DNA from: Mesorhizobium waimense | GTDB taxonomy: Bacteria > Pseudomonadota > Alphaproteobacteria > Rhizobiales > Rhizobiaceae | DNA: 58,558 nucleotides | Assembly: GCF_003601975.1 (NCBI RefSeq) | Contig: NZ_QZWZ01000035.1 | Span: forward strand, 1-58,558 | Direction of reading: 5' to 3' | Part shown: in pieces, positions 7,307 through 14,922 of the stretch | Layout: every line of letters begins with the position of its first letter | Numbering within the stretch: the first letter of the stretch is position 1 | Notes under the pieces: generated by a model | What the model saw: the letters and a program-made list of their open reading frames with translations, nothing else | Database searches by the model: none | What the model was told of the DNA's origin: nothing | Translations under genes and position numbers: made by a program

Positions 7307-9859
7307 ATGCTCTATTTCTCGCGCCTGAAGATGATCCTGATCTGGCTGGCCGTGGCTGCCACAGTGGTCCTGGCCGCGCCCAATCTGTTCCCCGCCAGCA
7401 CGCTGGCCAAGCTTCCCGACTGGGTGCCGAAGCGGCAGATGACGCTCGGTCTCGATCTTCAGGGCGGCTCGCACATCCTGCTCAGGATGGATCCGAACGA
7501 CCTGATCAAGGACAGGCTGCAGACGACGCGCGACGAGATCAGGACGCTGCTGCGCGACGCCAAGGTCGGCTATACCGGCCTTGCCGGATCGGGCCGCACC
7601 GTGCAGGTCCGCATCTCCGATCCCGCTCAGATCGATGCCGCCAAGACGGCACTGAAGCCATTGACCACTCCGGTGGCAGCGGGTCTGTTCACCGGCGGCT
7701 CCGTCCAGGAGATGACGCTGGATGACTCTGAGCCCGGCCTGCTTAAATTCTCGGTCACCGACGCCGGCATAAAATACCGCACCTCGACGGCGCTGACGCA
7801 GTCGATCGAAGTCGTCGAGCGCCGTGTCAACGAGCTCGGCACGACCGAACCGATCGTGCAGCGGCAAGGCGACGACCGCATCCTGGTCCAGGTGCCGGGT
7901 CTGCAGGATCCGCAGCGGCTGAAGGAAATCCTCGGCCAGACCGCCAAGCTGACCTTCCAGCTGGTCGACCAGTCGATGCCGGTGCAGGATGCGCTCAACG
8001 GCCGTCCGCCGGCTGGCTCCACGGTCCTCTATTCGCAGGACGATCCGCCGGTCCCGTATCTGATCGAGAACCGCGTCATCGTTTCAGGTGAAAACCTGGC
8101 CGATGCGCAAGCGACTTTCAACTCCCAGACCAACGAGCCGGTGGTTTCGTTCACCTTCGATTCCAAGGGCGCGTCGCGCTTTGGCCAGGCGACATCACAG
8201 AATGTCGGCAAGCCGTTTGCCATTGTCCTCGACAATCAGGTGATCTCGGCGCCTGTGATCCGTGAGCCGATCCTGGGCGGTTCCGGACAGATTTCCGGCA
8301 ATTTCACGGCGCAAAGCGCCAACGATCTGGCAGTGCTGTTGCGCGCCGGCGCGCTGCCGGCGACGCTGACCGTGATCGAAGAGCGCACCGTCGGTCCGGG
8401 CCTCGGTCAGGATTCCATCCATGCCGGCAAGGTTGCCGGTATCATCGGTTCGATCCTGGTCGTGGCGTTCATGTTCGTCGCCTATGGCTTCCTCGGCTTC
8501 CTGGCCAACGTCGCACTGGCGGTGCATGTGGCGATGATCATCGCGCTGTTGTCGCTGCTCGGCGCCACACTGACCTTGCCTGGCATCGCCGGCATCGTGC
8601 TGACCATCGGCATGGCGGTCGATTCCAACGTTCTCATCTATGAGCGCATTCGCGAGGAGCGACGAAGCGGCCGCTCGGTGATCCAGGCGATCGACACCGG
8701 TTTCACCAAGGCTCTGGCGACCATCGTCGATTCGAACGTCACGGCGCTGATCGCGACACTGGTGCTGTTCTGGATCGGCACCGGACCGGTGAAGGGGTTC
8801 GCCATCACCTTCGCCATCGGCATTCTGACCACTGTCTTCACCGCCTTCACCTTCACCCGGCTGCTGGTGTCGATCTGGCTTCGCCGCGCCCGCCCGAAGG
8901 AATTGCCGCGGGCACCGGTGACCTTCATTCCGCCCGGGACGAAAGTTCCGTTCATGGGCATCCGCCGCTGGACGTTCGCGCTGTCGACTGTGCTGTCGAT
9001 CCTGTCTGTCGTGCTGTTCATGACCGTCGACATCAATTACGGCATCGACTTCAAGGGCGGCTCGCTGATCGAGGTGCAGGCCAAGAATGGCAACGCCGAT
9101 CTTGCCGATATCCGGGGCAGGCTGACGGAGCTGAACATCGGCGAGGTGCAGGTGCAGCAGTTCGGCGAGCCGACCGACGTGCTTATACGCGTCGGCACGC
9201 AGGACGGCGGCGAGAACGCCGAACAGACGGTTATCGACAAGGTACGAGGCGAACTGCAGGACCAGTATGATTTCCGCCGCGTCGAAGTGGTGGGGCCGAC
9301 TGTCTCCGGCGAACTCGCCAAGCAAGGCACCATCGCCATGCTTGTCGCGCTGATCGGCATCCTGGTCTATGTCTGGTTCCGCTTCGAATGGCAGTTCGCG
9401 GTCGGCGCCATCATTGCCACCGTGCACGATATCGTCATGACACTTGGCTTCTTCGTCATCACCGGTCTCGAATTCAACCAATCGTCGCTGGCGGCGATCC
9501 TGACCATCATCGGCTATTCGTTGAACGATACGATCGTCGTTTATGACCGTGTCCGCGAGGATCTGCGAAAATACAAGAAGATGCCGTTGCCGCATTTGTT
9601 GAACAACGCCATCAACGAGACGCTGTCGAGAACGACGCTGACCGCGGTGACGACCATCCTGGCGCTTTTGGCGCTGGTGCTATTCGGCGGCGAGGTGATC
9701 CGCTCGTTTACGCTGGCAATGCTGTTCGGCGTGGTCTTCGGCACATATTCGTCGATCTTCATCGCCGCGCCGCTGCTGATCCTGTTCAAGTTGCGGCCGC
9801 AGGCCGCGACCGCCGACGAGGAGAAGCCGGTGAACGGCGGCAAAGCCGTGGCGACCTGA
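7307..9859 (+). CDS. secDF: Fused protein-export protein SecDF
   Basis: Proton-driven membrane protein that aids the late stage of Sec-dependent secretion. SecD and SecF are joined in one 850-residue polypeptide, as in many rhizobia. The SecD half has an N-terminal membrane helix, the LGLDLQGGSHILL motif (~46-58), a large periplasmic domain and membrane helices from about residue 380. The SecF half begins near residue 545 and carries the equivalent GIDFKGGSLIEV (~578-589). Both halves have the TIGMAVDSNVLIYERIREE / IGYSLNDTIVVYDRVRED signatures. It lies downstream of yajC and upstream of DUF498 and squalene/phytoene-synthase-like genes. Confidence 0.97.
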   Translation: MLYFSRLKMILIWLAVAATVVLAAPNLFPASTLAKLPDWVPKRQMTLGLDLQGGSHILLRMDPNDLIKDRLQTTRDEIRTLLRDAKVGYTGLAGSGRTVQVRISDPAQIDAAKTALKPLTTPVAAGLFTGGSVQEMTLDDSEPGLLKFSVTDAGIKYRTSTALTQSIEVVERRVNELGTTEPIVQRQGDDRILVQVPGLQDPQRLKEILGQTAKLTFQLVDQSMPVQDALNGRPPAGSTVLYSQDDPPVPYLIENRVIVSGENLADAQATFNSQTNEPVVSFTFDSKGASRFGQATSQNVGKPFAIVLDNQVISAPVIREPILGGSGQISGNFTAQSANDLAVLLRAGALPATLTVIEERTVGPGLGQDSIHAGKVAGIIGSILVVAFMFVAYGFLGFLANVALAVHVAMIIALLSLLGATLTLPGIAGIVLTIGMAVDSNVLIYERIREERRSGRSVIQAIDTGFTKALATIVDSNVTALIATLVLFWIGTGPVKGFAITFAIGILTTVFTAFTFTRLLVSIWLRRARPKELPRAPVTFIPPGTKVPFMGIRRWTFALSTVLSILSVVLFMTVDINYGIDFKGGSLIEVQAKNGNADLADIRGRLTELNIGEVQVQQFGEPTDVLIRVGTQDGGENAEQTVIDKVRGELQDQYDFRRVEVVGPTVSGELAKQGTIAMLVALIGILVYVWFRFEWQFAVGAIIATVHDIVMTLGFFVITGLEFNQSSLAAILTIIGYSLNDTIVVYDRVREDLRKYKKMPLPHLLNNAINETLSRTTLTAVTTILALLALVLFGGEVIRSFTLAMLFGVVFGTYSSIFIAAPLLILFKLRPQAATADEEKPVNGGKAVAT

Positions 9860-9870
9860 CGGCCACGCCA

Positions 9871-10260
9871 GTGGCCAAAGGCATCGTCATCCGCGAGGCG
9901 CATTTCCCCGGCCGGGCGCCGATCGAGGCCTATGGCAATGGCGGCTTCCGCTTCGCCGACATGTCGCATCGCGGCTCGCTGCTGTGCCTGCCGTCCGGCA
10001 TCCATGGCTGGGAGCCAGCCGATCCGCTGGCGCTGACGGCGGCGGATTTCGGCAAGCTCCTGGCCGAGGCCGGCAAGGTCGAGATCCTGCTGGTCGGCAC
10101 CGGCAAGGATCTGAAGCCATTGCCGACGGCGCTGCGTGCGGCGCTGAAGGAGGCTGGGATTTCGGCTGACCCGATGTCGACGGGGGCTGCCGTGCGGACC
10201 TACAATGTGCTTTTGGCCGAGGAGCGCGCCGTTGCCGCAGCGCTCATCGCCGTCGACTGA
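9871..10260 (+). CDS. Mth938-like (DUF498) domain protein
   Basis: A 129-residue protein of the Mth938/DUF498/NDUFAF3 family. The mitochondrial member NDUFAF3 is a complex I assembly factor; bacterial members are uncharacterised. The family-typical pattern GNGGFRF, SLLCLPSGIHGW, VEILLVGTGKDLKPLP and TGAAVRTYNVLLAEERAVAAALI is seen. The start is GTG 11 bp after the secDF stop, with no strong ribosome binding site, so translational coupling is likely. It is followed 2 bp later by an NDUFAF6-like gene; two homologues of complex I assembly factors side by side suggest a shared respiratory-assembly role (inference). Confidence 0.85.
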   Translation: MAKGIVIREAHFPGRAPIEAYGNGGFRFADMSHRGSLLCLPSGIHGWEPADPLALTAADFGKLLAEAGKVEILLVGTGKDLKPLPTALRAALKEAGISADPMSTGAAVRTYNVLLAEERAVAAALIAVD

Positions 10261-10262
10261 CC

Positions 10263-11102
10263 GTGTCCAATACCGCCAAAATCGTCATGGACGCGGTGCG
10301 CTCCGCCGACCACGACCGCTATGTCAGCGCGCTCTACGCGCCGGCGGACAGGCGCGACGCGCTGTTTTCGCTCTATGCCTTCAATGCCGAGATCGCGTCT
10401 GTTCGCGATCGCATCCACGAACCGCTTCCAGGAGAAGTGCGGCTGCAATGGTGGCGCGATGTCATTGCCGCCGATGGGGTAGGGACCGGCCATCCTCTCG
10501 CCGACGCGCTGAAGGCGACGATTTCCGCCCACCGCCTGCCGAAGCCGGCCTTCGACAACATGCTCGAAGCGCGCATTTTCGATCTCTACGACGATCCGAT
10601 GCCGTCGCGTACCGACCTCGAAGGCTATTGCGGCGAGACGGCAGCAGCGCTGCTCCAGTTCGCGGCGATGGTGCTCGATCCGACCGAGGCCCCGCGCTTT
10701 GCCGACCTGGCAGGGAGGGCGGGCTGCGCGCAGGCGATGACCGGTCTTTTGCTGCTGTTGCCGCGGCATCGCAGGCGCGGCCAATGCTTCGTGCCGACGG
10801 ATGTCCTTGCGGCGGCCGGCTCCTCGCCGGAAGAGTTCGTCAAAGACGACGGCGGTCCGGCCGCGAAGCGTGCCGTCGAGGCGATGATCGCGCTGGCGCG
10901 GGAACATCTTGCGGCCTTCGAACAGGGTGCTTCGGCATTGCCGACTTCGCTGCGCCCGGCTTTCCTGCCGCTTGCGCTGTCTCGCGGCTATCTCGACAGG
11001 ATAGAAAGCCATTCGCCGCTCGATCGCGTGGTGCGGCTATCAGCCTTGCGCCGGCATTGGCTGCTGCTGCGCCGCGCATCGAAAGGCTGGCCGCCCCTTT
11101 GA
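10263..11102 (+). CDS. Squalene/phytoene synthase family protein (NDUFAF6-like)
   Basis: A 279-residue all-helical protein of the trans-isoprenyl-diphosphate synthase fold. In the first conserved block, where catalytic members carry a DxxxD substrate-binding motif, this protein reads EIASVRDRIHEP and then GEVRLQWWRD. That is the pattern of the NDUFAF6 branch (complex I assembly) rather than of true phytoene or squalene synthases. No carotenoid or hopanoid genes are nearby, and the adjacent gene is NDUFAF3-like. The start is GTG 10263, directly after the preceding stop. An assembly-factor role is inference; catalysis cannot be excluded from sequence alone. Confidence 0.8.
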   Translation: MSNTAKIVMDAVRSADHDRYVSALYAPADRRDALFSLYAFNAEIASVRDRIHEPLPGEVRLQWWRDVIAADGVGTGHPLADALKATISAHRLPKPAFDNMLEARIFDLYDDPMPSRTDLEGYCGETAAALLQFAAMVLDPTEAPRFADLAGRAGCAQAMTGLLLLLPRHRRRGQCFVPTDVLAAAGSSPEEFVKDDGGPAAKRAVEAMIALAREHLAAFEQGASALPTSLRPAFLPLALSRGYLDRIESHSPLDRVVRLSALRRHWLLLRRASKGWPPL

Positions 11103-11185
11103 CGTAAACGTCAATCATGGTAGGACTCCCGCCGGGTCGAAGCTGAGCGCGAAAAACATCCGCTGGCCTGGAGGAGAATGGCTTC

Positions 11186-11620
11186 ATGAGCTTGCCTGTG
11201 CTGGTTGCACTTGTCGTCTTCGGCATTGCGCAGTCGGTAGCGGCCGTGCATTTCACCGGTGGCACCAAGAGCGCGACGCTCGCCGGTGCGGATCAAGCAT
11301 TGAGCCGTTTCGCGGAGGATTTTCCCGACGAAGTGGCGACGACGGTTCGGCTGACGGTGGACGCCAGGACGGCGTTTCTCGATCTCGGGAGAGGGCGCAC
11401 CGGCATCGTCCACAGCATCGGCGACTGCTTTTTGACCCGCATCGTCACGGCCAGCGACATCGTTGCCCTTGATGTCGACGATGGCGGCGCCATTCTTCTC
11501 AAGCTCGCAGACTTCACCTGGAAGGGCGGGCATTTCGCCGTCGCCGACAGGGCGGATGTCGAGGCCATCACGGCAGCGCTCGGGCCGCAGAATCCAAACC
11601 GGGCCAGGGAGGCCGCGTGA
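11186..11620 (+). CDS. Conserved hypothetical protein, one N-terminal membrane segment
   Basis: A 144-residue protein I do not recognise. Its first ~20 residues (MSLPVLVALVVFGIAQSVAA) look like a membrane anchor or uncleaved signal. The rest is soluble, with several DVDDGG-type acidic turns and a C-terminal segment rich in charge. The ATG at 11186 follows a GGAGGAGAATGG ribosome binding site. Its stop overlaps the start of the sterol desaturase gene by one base, indicating co-translation; a role linked to that membrane enzyme is possible but unsupported otherwise. Confidence 0.75.
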   Translation: MSLPVLVALVVFGIAQSVAAVHFTGGTKSATLAGADQALSRFAEDFPDEVATTVRLTVDARTAFLDLGRGRTGIVHSIGDCFLTRIVTASDIVALDVDDGGAILLKLADFTWKGGHFAVADRADVEAITAALGPQNPNRAREAA

Positions 11621-12570
11621 TGGACGACTACAATTTTCCGCAGGTCACTCAGCTTGCAATACCGTTCTTCGTCGGCGCGATCCTGATCGAATTGTGGCTG
11701 GTGCGCACCGGCCGCGCCAAGGGATCGTTCGAGACACGCGACACGTTGACCAGCCTGATGATGGGCACAGGCAATGTCGTTGCCGGGCTGCTGCTCGGCG
11801 TCGTCTCCTATTGGGCGCTGCTCTGGCTGTGGCAGTTCCGCTTCTTCAATCTCGGTCTCTCGGCCTGGGTATTTTTGGCCGCCTTCCTGCTCGATGATTT
11901 GCGCTACTATGTCTATCACCGCATCGCGCATCGGGTGCGCTGGGTTTGGGCCGAGCACGTCAACCACCATTCCAGCCAGCACTACAATCTGTCGACGGCG
12001 CTCAGGCAAAGCTGGACGGGGCTGTTCACCTTCATGTTCGTGCTGCAGGCGCCGCTGGTGCTGCTCGGCTTCCATCCGGCCGTCATCGCCTTCACCTTCG
12101 GCTTCAACCTCGTCTGGCAGTTCTGGATCCACACCGAGGCCATCGGCAAGATGTGGGGCTGGTTCGAATTCATCTTCAACACGCCCTCGCATCACCGCGT
12201 CCATCACGCCACCAATCCGCGCTATCTCGACGCCAACTTTGCCGGCACGCTGATCATCTGGGACCGCATGTTCGGAACCTTCGTCGAGGAGTTGGAAGAA
12301 GACCGGCCGCGCTATGGTATCGTCAAGAACATCGGCACTTTCAATCCGCTGAAAGTGGCTTTTCACGAGTGGATCGGCATGTTCAAGGATGCGCTGGCAC
12401 CGGGTCTCTCGCTCAGCGATCGCATCAACTATCTGATCAAGCCGCCGGGCTGGAGCCATGACGGTTCGCGCGAGACTTCGGAGAGTTTAAAGGCGGCCTA
12501 TGTCAGGCGAAATCCGGGTGAGGCGGGCAAGCCGGGATTGCCGGCGGCTAGTGTCGAGCCGGCCGAGTAG
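11620..12570 (+). CDS. Sterol desaturase / fatty acid hydroxylase superfamily protein
   Basis: Integral membrane di-iron enzyme family that hydroxylates or desaturates lipids. The 316-residue protein has four to five hydrophobic segments and the histidine-box signature: HxxxH at 100-104, HVNHH at 113-117 and HHRVHH at 191-196, with an extra His in the WIHTEAIG segment. Substrates of bacterial members include ornithine lipids, hopanoids and fatty acids; which applies here cannot be told. It starts one base into the preceding stop (TGATGG). It converges with trmFO, the two stops being adjacent (12570/12571). Confidence 0.88.
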   Translation: MDDYNFPQVTQLAIPFFVGAILIELWLVRTGRAKGSFETRDTLTSLMMGTGNVVAGLLLGVVSYWALLWLWQFRFFNLGLSAWVFLAAFLLDDLRYYVYHRIAHRVRWVWAEHVNHHSSQHYNLSTALRQSWTGLFTFMFVLQAPLVLLGFHPAVIAFTFGFNLVWQFWIHTEAIGKMWGWFEFIFNTPSHHRVHHATNPRYLDANFAGTLIIWDRMFGTFVEELEEDRPRYGIVKNIGTFNPLKVAFHEWIGMFKDALAPGLSLSDRINYLIKPPGWSHDGSRETSESLKAAYVRRNPGEAGKPGLPAASVEPAE

Positions 12571-13983
12571 CTACTCCGCCGCTTCGGTCGCCCGAGCGGC
12601 CAACCCCAGCCACTCCCTGCAATCCGCCAGTGCGCGCGACGTCACGGCGCGGCGTTTGGCGACGGTCTTGTCCTTGCCGCGCAGGCGTTTGCCTTCGGTC
12701 TTCGGTGCTTCTACGGGCGGGAACAGGCCGAAATTGACGTTCATCGGCTGGAAGGAGCGTTTTCCCGGCTCGTCGTCCGAGACGATGTGGCCGCCGGTGA
12801 TGTGGTTGAGCAGCGCGCCGAACGCGGTGGTCAGCGGCGGCAGCGATGGCTGATGGCCGAGCCGCTCGGCGGCGGCGAAGCGCCCGGCGAGCAGACCGAT
12901 CGCGGCGCTTTCGACATAGCCTTCGCAGCCGGTGATCTGGCCGGCGAAGCGCAGGCCGGGCCGCGACTTCAGCTGCAGCGATTGATCGAGCAGGGTCGGC
13001 GAATTGATGTAGGTGTTGCGGTGCAGCCCGCCGAGGCGGGCGAAGTCGGCATTTTCGAGCCCGGGGATGGTGCGGAAGACGCGCACCTGCTCGGCATGCT
13101 TCAGCTTTGTCTGGAAACCGACCATGTTGTAGAGCGTGCCCAGCGCATTGTCCTGGCGAAGCTGCACGACGGCATAGGCTTTTACCGTCGGATTGTGGGC
13201 ATTGGTCAGCCCCATCGGCTTCATCGGGCCGTAGCGCAGCGTCTCGACGCCACGCTCGGCCATCACCTCGATCGGCAGGCAGCCGTCGAAATAGGGCGTG
13301 CCTTCCCATTGTTTGAATTCGGTCTTTTGGCCCTCGACTAGCGCCTGCACGAAGGCAAGATACTGTTCCTTGTCCATCGGGCAGTTGATGTAGTCCTTGC
13401 CGGTGCCGCCAGGCCCGACCTTGTCGTAGCGCGACTGGAACCAGCAGATGTCCATGTCGATCGTGTCGAAATGCACGATCGGCGCGATGGCGTCGAAGAA
13501 AGCGAGCGCATCGGCTCCGGTTGCTTCCGCGATCGACTGGGCGAGCGATGGTGCCGTCAGCGGGCCGGTGGCGATGATCGCCTGGTCCCACTCCGCCGGC
13601 GGCAAGCCCGGCACTTCCTCGCGCTGGATCGTGATCAGCGGGTGCGCCTCGAGCTTCCTGGTCACGGCCTGCGAAAACCCGTCGCGATCGACGGCGAGCG
13701 CGCCGCCCGCAGGCACCTGGTTTGCATCGCCGGCGCTCATGATCAGCGAGCCTGCGAGCCGCATTTCGGCATGCAGCAGGCCGACAGCGTTGCTTTCGGC
13801 ATCGTCGGAGCGGAAGGAGTTGGAACAGACGAGTTCGGCCAGCCCGTCGGTCTTGTGCGCATCGGTGCCGCGAACCGGACGCATCTCGTGCAGCACGACG
13901 GGAACACCGGCTTCGGCCGCCTGCCAGGCCGCTTCGGAGCCGGCGAGGCCGCCGCCGACGATGTGAATGGGATTTTTGCTCAT
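12571..13983 (-). CDS. trmFO: Methylenetetrahydrofolate-tRNA-(uracil-5-)-methyltransferase TrmFO
   Basis: FAD/folate-dependent enzyme that methylates U54 in the T loop of tRNA. The start MSKNPIHIVGGG at 13983 gives 470 residues, normal for the family. The frame stays open for another 83 codons upstream, but that stretch is the sRNA hairpin array and not protein-like. The FAD-binding GGGLAGSEAAW lies at 10-20. Cys53 in ELVCSNSF matches the conserved cysteine of characterised TrmFO; NCPM (200-203) and the late GCEGYVES segment are further family landmarks. The gene is convergent with the sterol desaturase gene. Confidence 0.96.
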   Translation of the reverse strand: MSKNPIHIVGGGLAGSEAAWQAAEAGVPVVLHEMRPVRGTDAHKTDGLAELVCSNSFRSDDAESNAVGLLHAEMRLAGSLIMSAGDANQVPAGGALAVDRDGFSQAVTRKLEAHPLITIQREEVPGLPPAEWDQAIIATGPLTAPSLAQSIAEATGADALAFFDAIAPIVHFDTIDMDICWFQSRYDKVGPGGTGKDYINCPMDKEQYLAFVQALVEGQKTEFKQWEGTPYFDGCLPIEVMAERGVETLRYGPMKPMGLTNAHNPTVKAYAVVQLRQDNALGTLYNMVGFQTKLKHAEQVRVFRTIPGLENADFARLGGLHRNTYINSPTLLDQSLQLKSRPGLRFAGQITGCEGYVESAAIGLLAGRFAAAERLGHQPSLPPLTTAFGALLNHITGGHIVSDDEPGKRSFQPMNVNFGLFPPVEAPKTEGKRLRGKDKTVAKRRAVTSRALADCREWLGLAARATEAAE

Positions 13984-14064
13984 GAGCGCCGGAATAATCG
14001 CTTGTAGCTGCGATTGCAATTGGCCGGCTGGGGCGGAGGAGCCGATGGGTCGGAAGCCTGGCCC

Positions 14065-14183
14065 AAAAACACAACACCCGCCGGGGGAGGAGGTCCGGCG
14101 GGTGTCGTTTTGGTGGTCGATCCTCGGGAGGAGGTGAAGATCGACCGTATTCGTCATCGCCGGGGAGGAGGTCGGCTTTGACG
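14065..14183 (-). ncRNA. Three-hairpin CCUCCUCCC-loop sRNA, copy 2 (cuckoo/CcsR-like)
   Basis: Three hairpins occupy 14152-14183, 14115-14146 and 14074-14105. Each exposes the identical ten-base loop ACCTCCTCCC (minus strand; loops at 14163-14172, 14126-14135, 14085-14094) on stems of about 11 bp. The last stem is a perfect 11-bp GC-rich helix followed on the minus strand by TGTGTTTTT, a probable terminator. The middle stem pairs fully on the minus strand using a G-U wobble, whereas the plus strand would have an A-C mismatch there. The loop resembles the 16S anti-Shine-Dalgarno. Family knowledge: CCUCCUCCC-loop sRNAs of Rhizobiales and Rhodobacter (cuckoo, CcsR, alpha-r14) often sit next to DUF1127 genes. 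RNA ends are estimates. Confidence 0.8.
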
Positions 14184-14190
14184 AAATCTC

Positions 14191-14216
14191 TTTCGCCATT
14201 TTGAAAAGAGGCGAAA
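14191..14216 (-). other. Spacer hairpin between the two sRNA units
   Basis: TTTCGCC (14191-14197) and GGCGAAA (14210-14216) form a 7-bp stem with a 12-base AT-rich loop. It lies between the third hairpin of one sRNA unit and the first of the next, and has no CCTCCTCCC loop. It may be a processing or terminator element. Confidence 0.4.
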
Positions 14217-14226
14217 CCCTTTTGGG

Positions 14227-14341
14227 AAACAACGCCCGCCGCGGGAGGAGGTGCGGCGGGCGCCGTTTTGTTGGTCAACCCTCGGGAGGAGGTGAAGGCT
14301 GACCGTATTCGTCAGGGTCGGGGAGGAGGTCGACCCTGGCG
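14227..14341 (-). ncRNA. Three-hairpin CCUCCUCCC-loop sRNA, copy 1 (cuckoo/CcsR-like)
   Basis: Hairpins at 14310-14341, 14273-14304 and 14233-14262 each present the loop ACCTCCTCCC on the minus strand (loops 14321-14330, 14284-14293, 14243-14252). Every loop is exactly 158 bp from its counterpart in copy 2, showing tandem duplication of the unit with loops perfectly conserved while stems diverged. The middle stem contains two G-U pairs on the minus strand that would be A-C mismatches on plus, supporting minus-strand transcription; hairpin 1 gives the opposite hint at one position. The third stem is a perfect 10-bp GC helix followed by TTGTTT. It starts about 13 bp after a DUF1127 stop codon, so it is probably processed from a common transcript. 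Confidence 0.8.
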
Positions 14342-14353
14342 AAATTCTTGTAC

Positions 14354-14494
14354 TTAGATCGCCTTACGGGCGACGGTCTTGATCTCGTCGCGGATGATGC
14401 CGAGATCATGGAGCTGGCGGTTCGAAAGGCGACCCAGCTCGTTAACGGTGTCGCGGTAGACGCGCCAGTTACGATAGTTGCGGATCAGGTTCAT
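14354..14494 (-). CDS. DUF1127 micro-protein, copy 1
   Basis: A 46-residue basic protein of the DUF1127 (YjiS-like) family: MNLIRNYRNWRVYRD at the N-terminus, then the family core TVNELGRLSNRQLHDLGI and a basic tail. About a quarter of its residues are Arg or Lys. Some DUF1127 proteins in Agrobacterium and Rhodobacter (CcaF1) are reported to bind RNA and affect sRNA maturation or turnover. It is a close paralogue of the gene just upstream and lies immediately 5' of the hairpin array on the same strand, so co-transcription with the sRNAs is likely. It was found by reading the minus strand directly. Confidence 0.9.
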   Translation of the reverse strand: MNLIRNYRNWRVYRDTVNELGRLSNRQLHDLGIIRDEIKTVARKAI

Positions 14495-14545
14495 TGTCGT
14501 TCTCTTTTTCAAAACTGGTTCGGACCATTTGCGGCCCGAAGAGGA

Positions 14546-14686
14546 TTAGACCGCCTTGCGGGCGACGTAGTGGATGTCGCTGCGGCCGATGCCGAGGTCG
14601 TTCAGTTCGCGGTTCGACAGGCGGCTCAGCTCGGAAACGGTGTTCCGGTAGCGGCGCCAGTTGCGATAGTTGCGGATCAGGTTCAT
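14546..14686 (-). CDS. DUF1127 micro-protein, copy 2
   Basis: A 46-residue paralogue of the adjacent DUF1127 protein. The first eleven residues are identical (MNLIRNYRNWR), the core reads TVSELSRLSNRELNDLGI, and the tail ends in VARKAV. The two genes are 51 bp apart and are clearly a tandem duplication, which parallels the duplication of the sRNA unit downstream. The upstream minus-strand sequence has GAGAATACC before the ATG as a weak ribosome binding site. The promoter for the whole minus-strand cluster should lie in 14687-14800. Confidence 0.9.
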   Translation of the reverse strand: MNLIRNYRNWRRYRNTVSELSRLSNRELNDLGIGRSDIHYVARKAV

Positions 14687-14922
14687 GGTATTCTCGTTTC
14701 GTCTTTCTTTCGGATCATTCCGTCTTTCTGTATGCCGTGAAGATAGGTGGGGTCATATCGATTTAAAAGCGCTATCGCTGCATGGCAGCAATGCAAATTG
14801 TGCAATGCACCATTAACGCGCGTTCATGTCTCGAACACAAAGAAACCCGAATCGAAAAATGGCGTAGCGTCAACGGCTTGGCCGGCTCGGCTGAAAAAAA
14901 GACCAAGCTTGGGGGAAACGAC
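14687..14922. promoter_or_regulatory. Divergent promoter region, DUF1127/sRNA cluster and DUF2157 gene
   Basis: This 236-bp gap separates the minus-strand DUF1127/sRNA cluster from the plus-strand DUF2157 gene. Read on the minus strand, a CCTATCTT segment near 14730-14745 resembles the -10 part of alphaproteobacterial RpoH promoters, but the matching CTTG-type -35 is weak. The GGGGGAAAC at 14911-14919 is the ribosome binding site of the DUF2157 gene. Interpretation of the promoter is tentative. Confidence 0.35.

Noticed and set aside
8195..9595. Long minus-strand frame (466 codons) opposite secDF
   Set aside because: Shadow of secDF: no hydrophobic segments or motifs, and composition is dominated by Asp, His, Gln and Arg.
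10263..11102. Phytoene/squalene synthase of a carotenoid or hopanoid pathway
   Set aside because: The catalytic Asp-rich motif is missing in the first block, and no isoprenoid genes are nearby. The neighbour is NDUFAF3-like.
12571..14232. A 553-codon minus-strand frame extending trmFO upstream through the hairpin array
   Set aside because: The first 83 codons translate the sRNA hairpins, with repeated TSSP/LLP fragments that reflect the shared loop. Family length and the FAD motif fix the start at 13983.
14065..14341. CRISPR-like array
   Set aside because: The repeated part is only ten bases, lies in the loop of hairpins with different stems, and spacing alternates 37/41/80. No cas genes are present.
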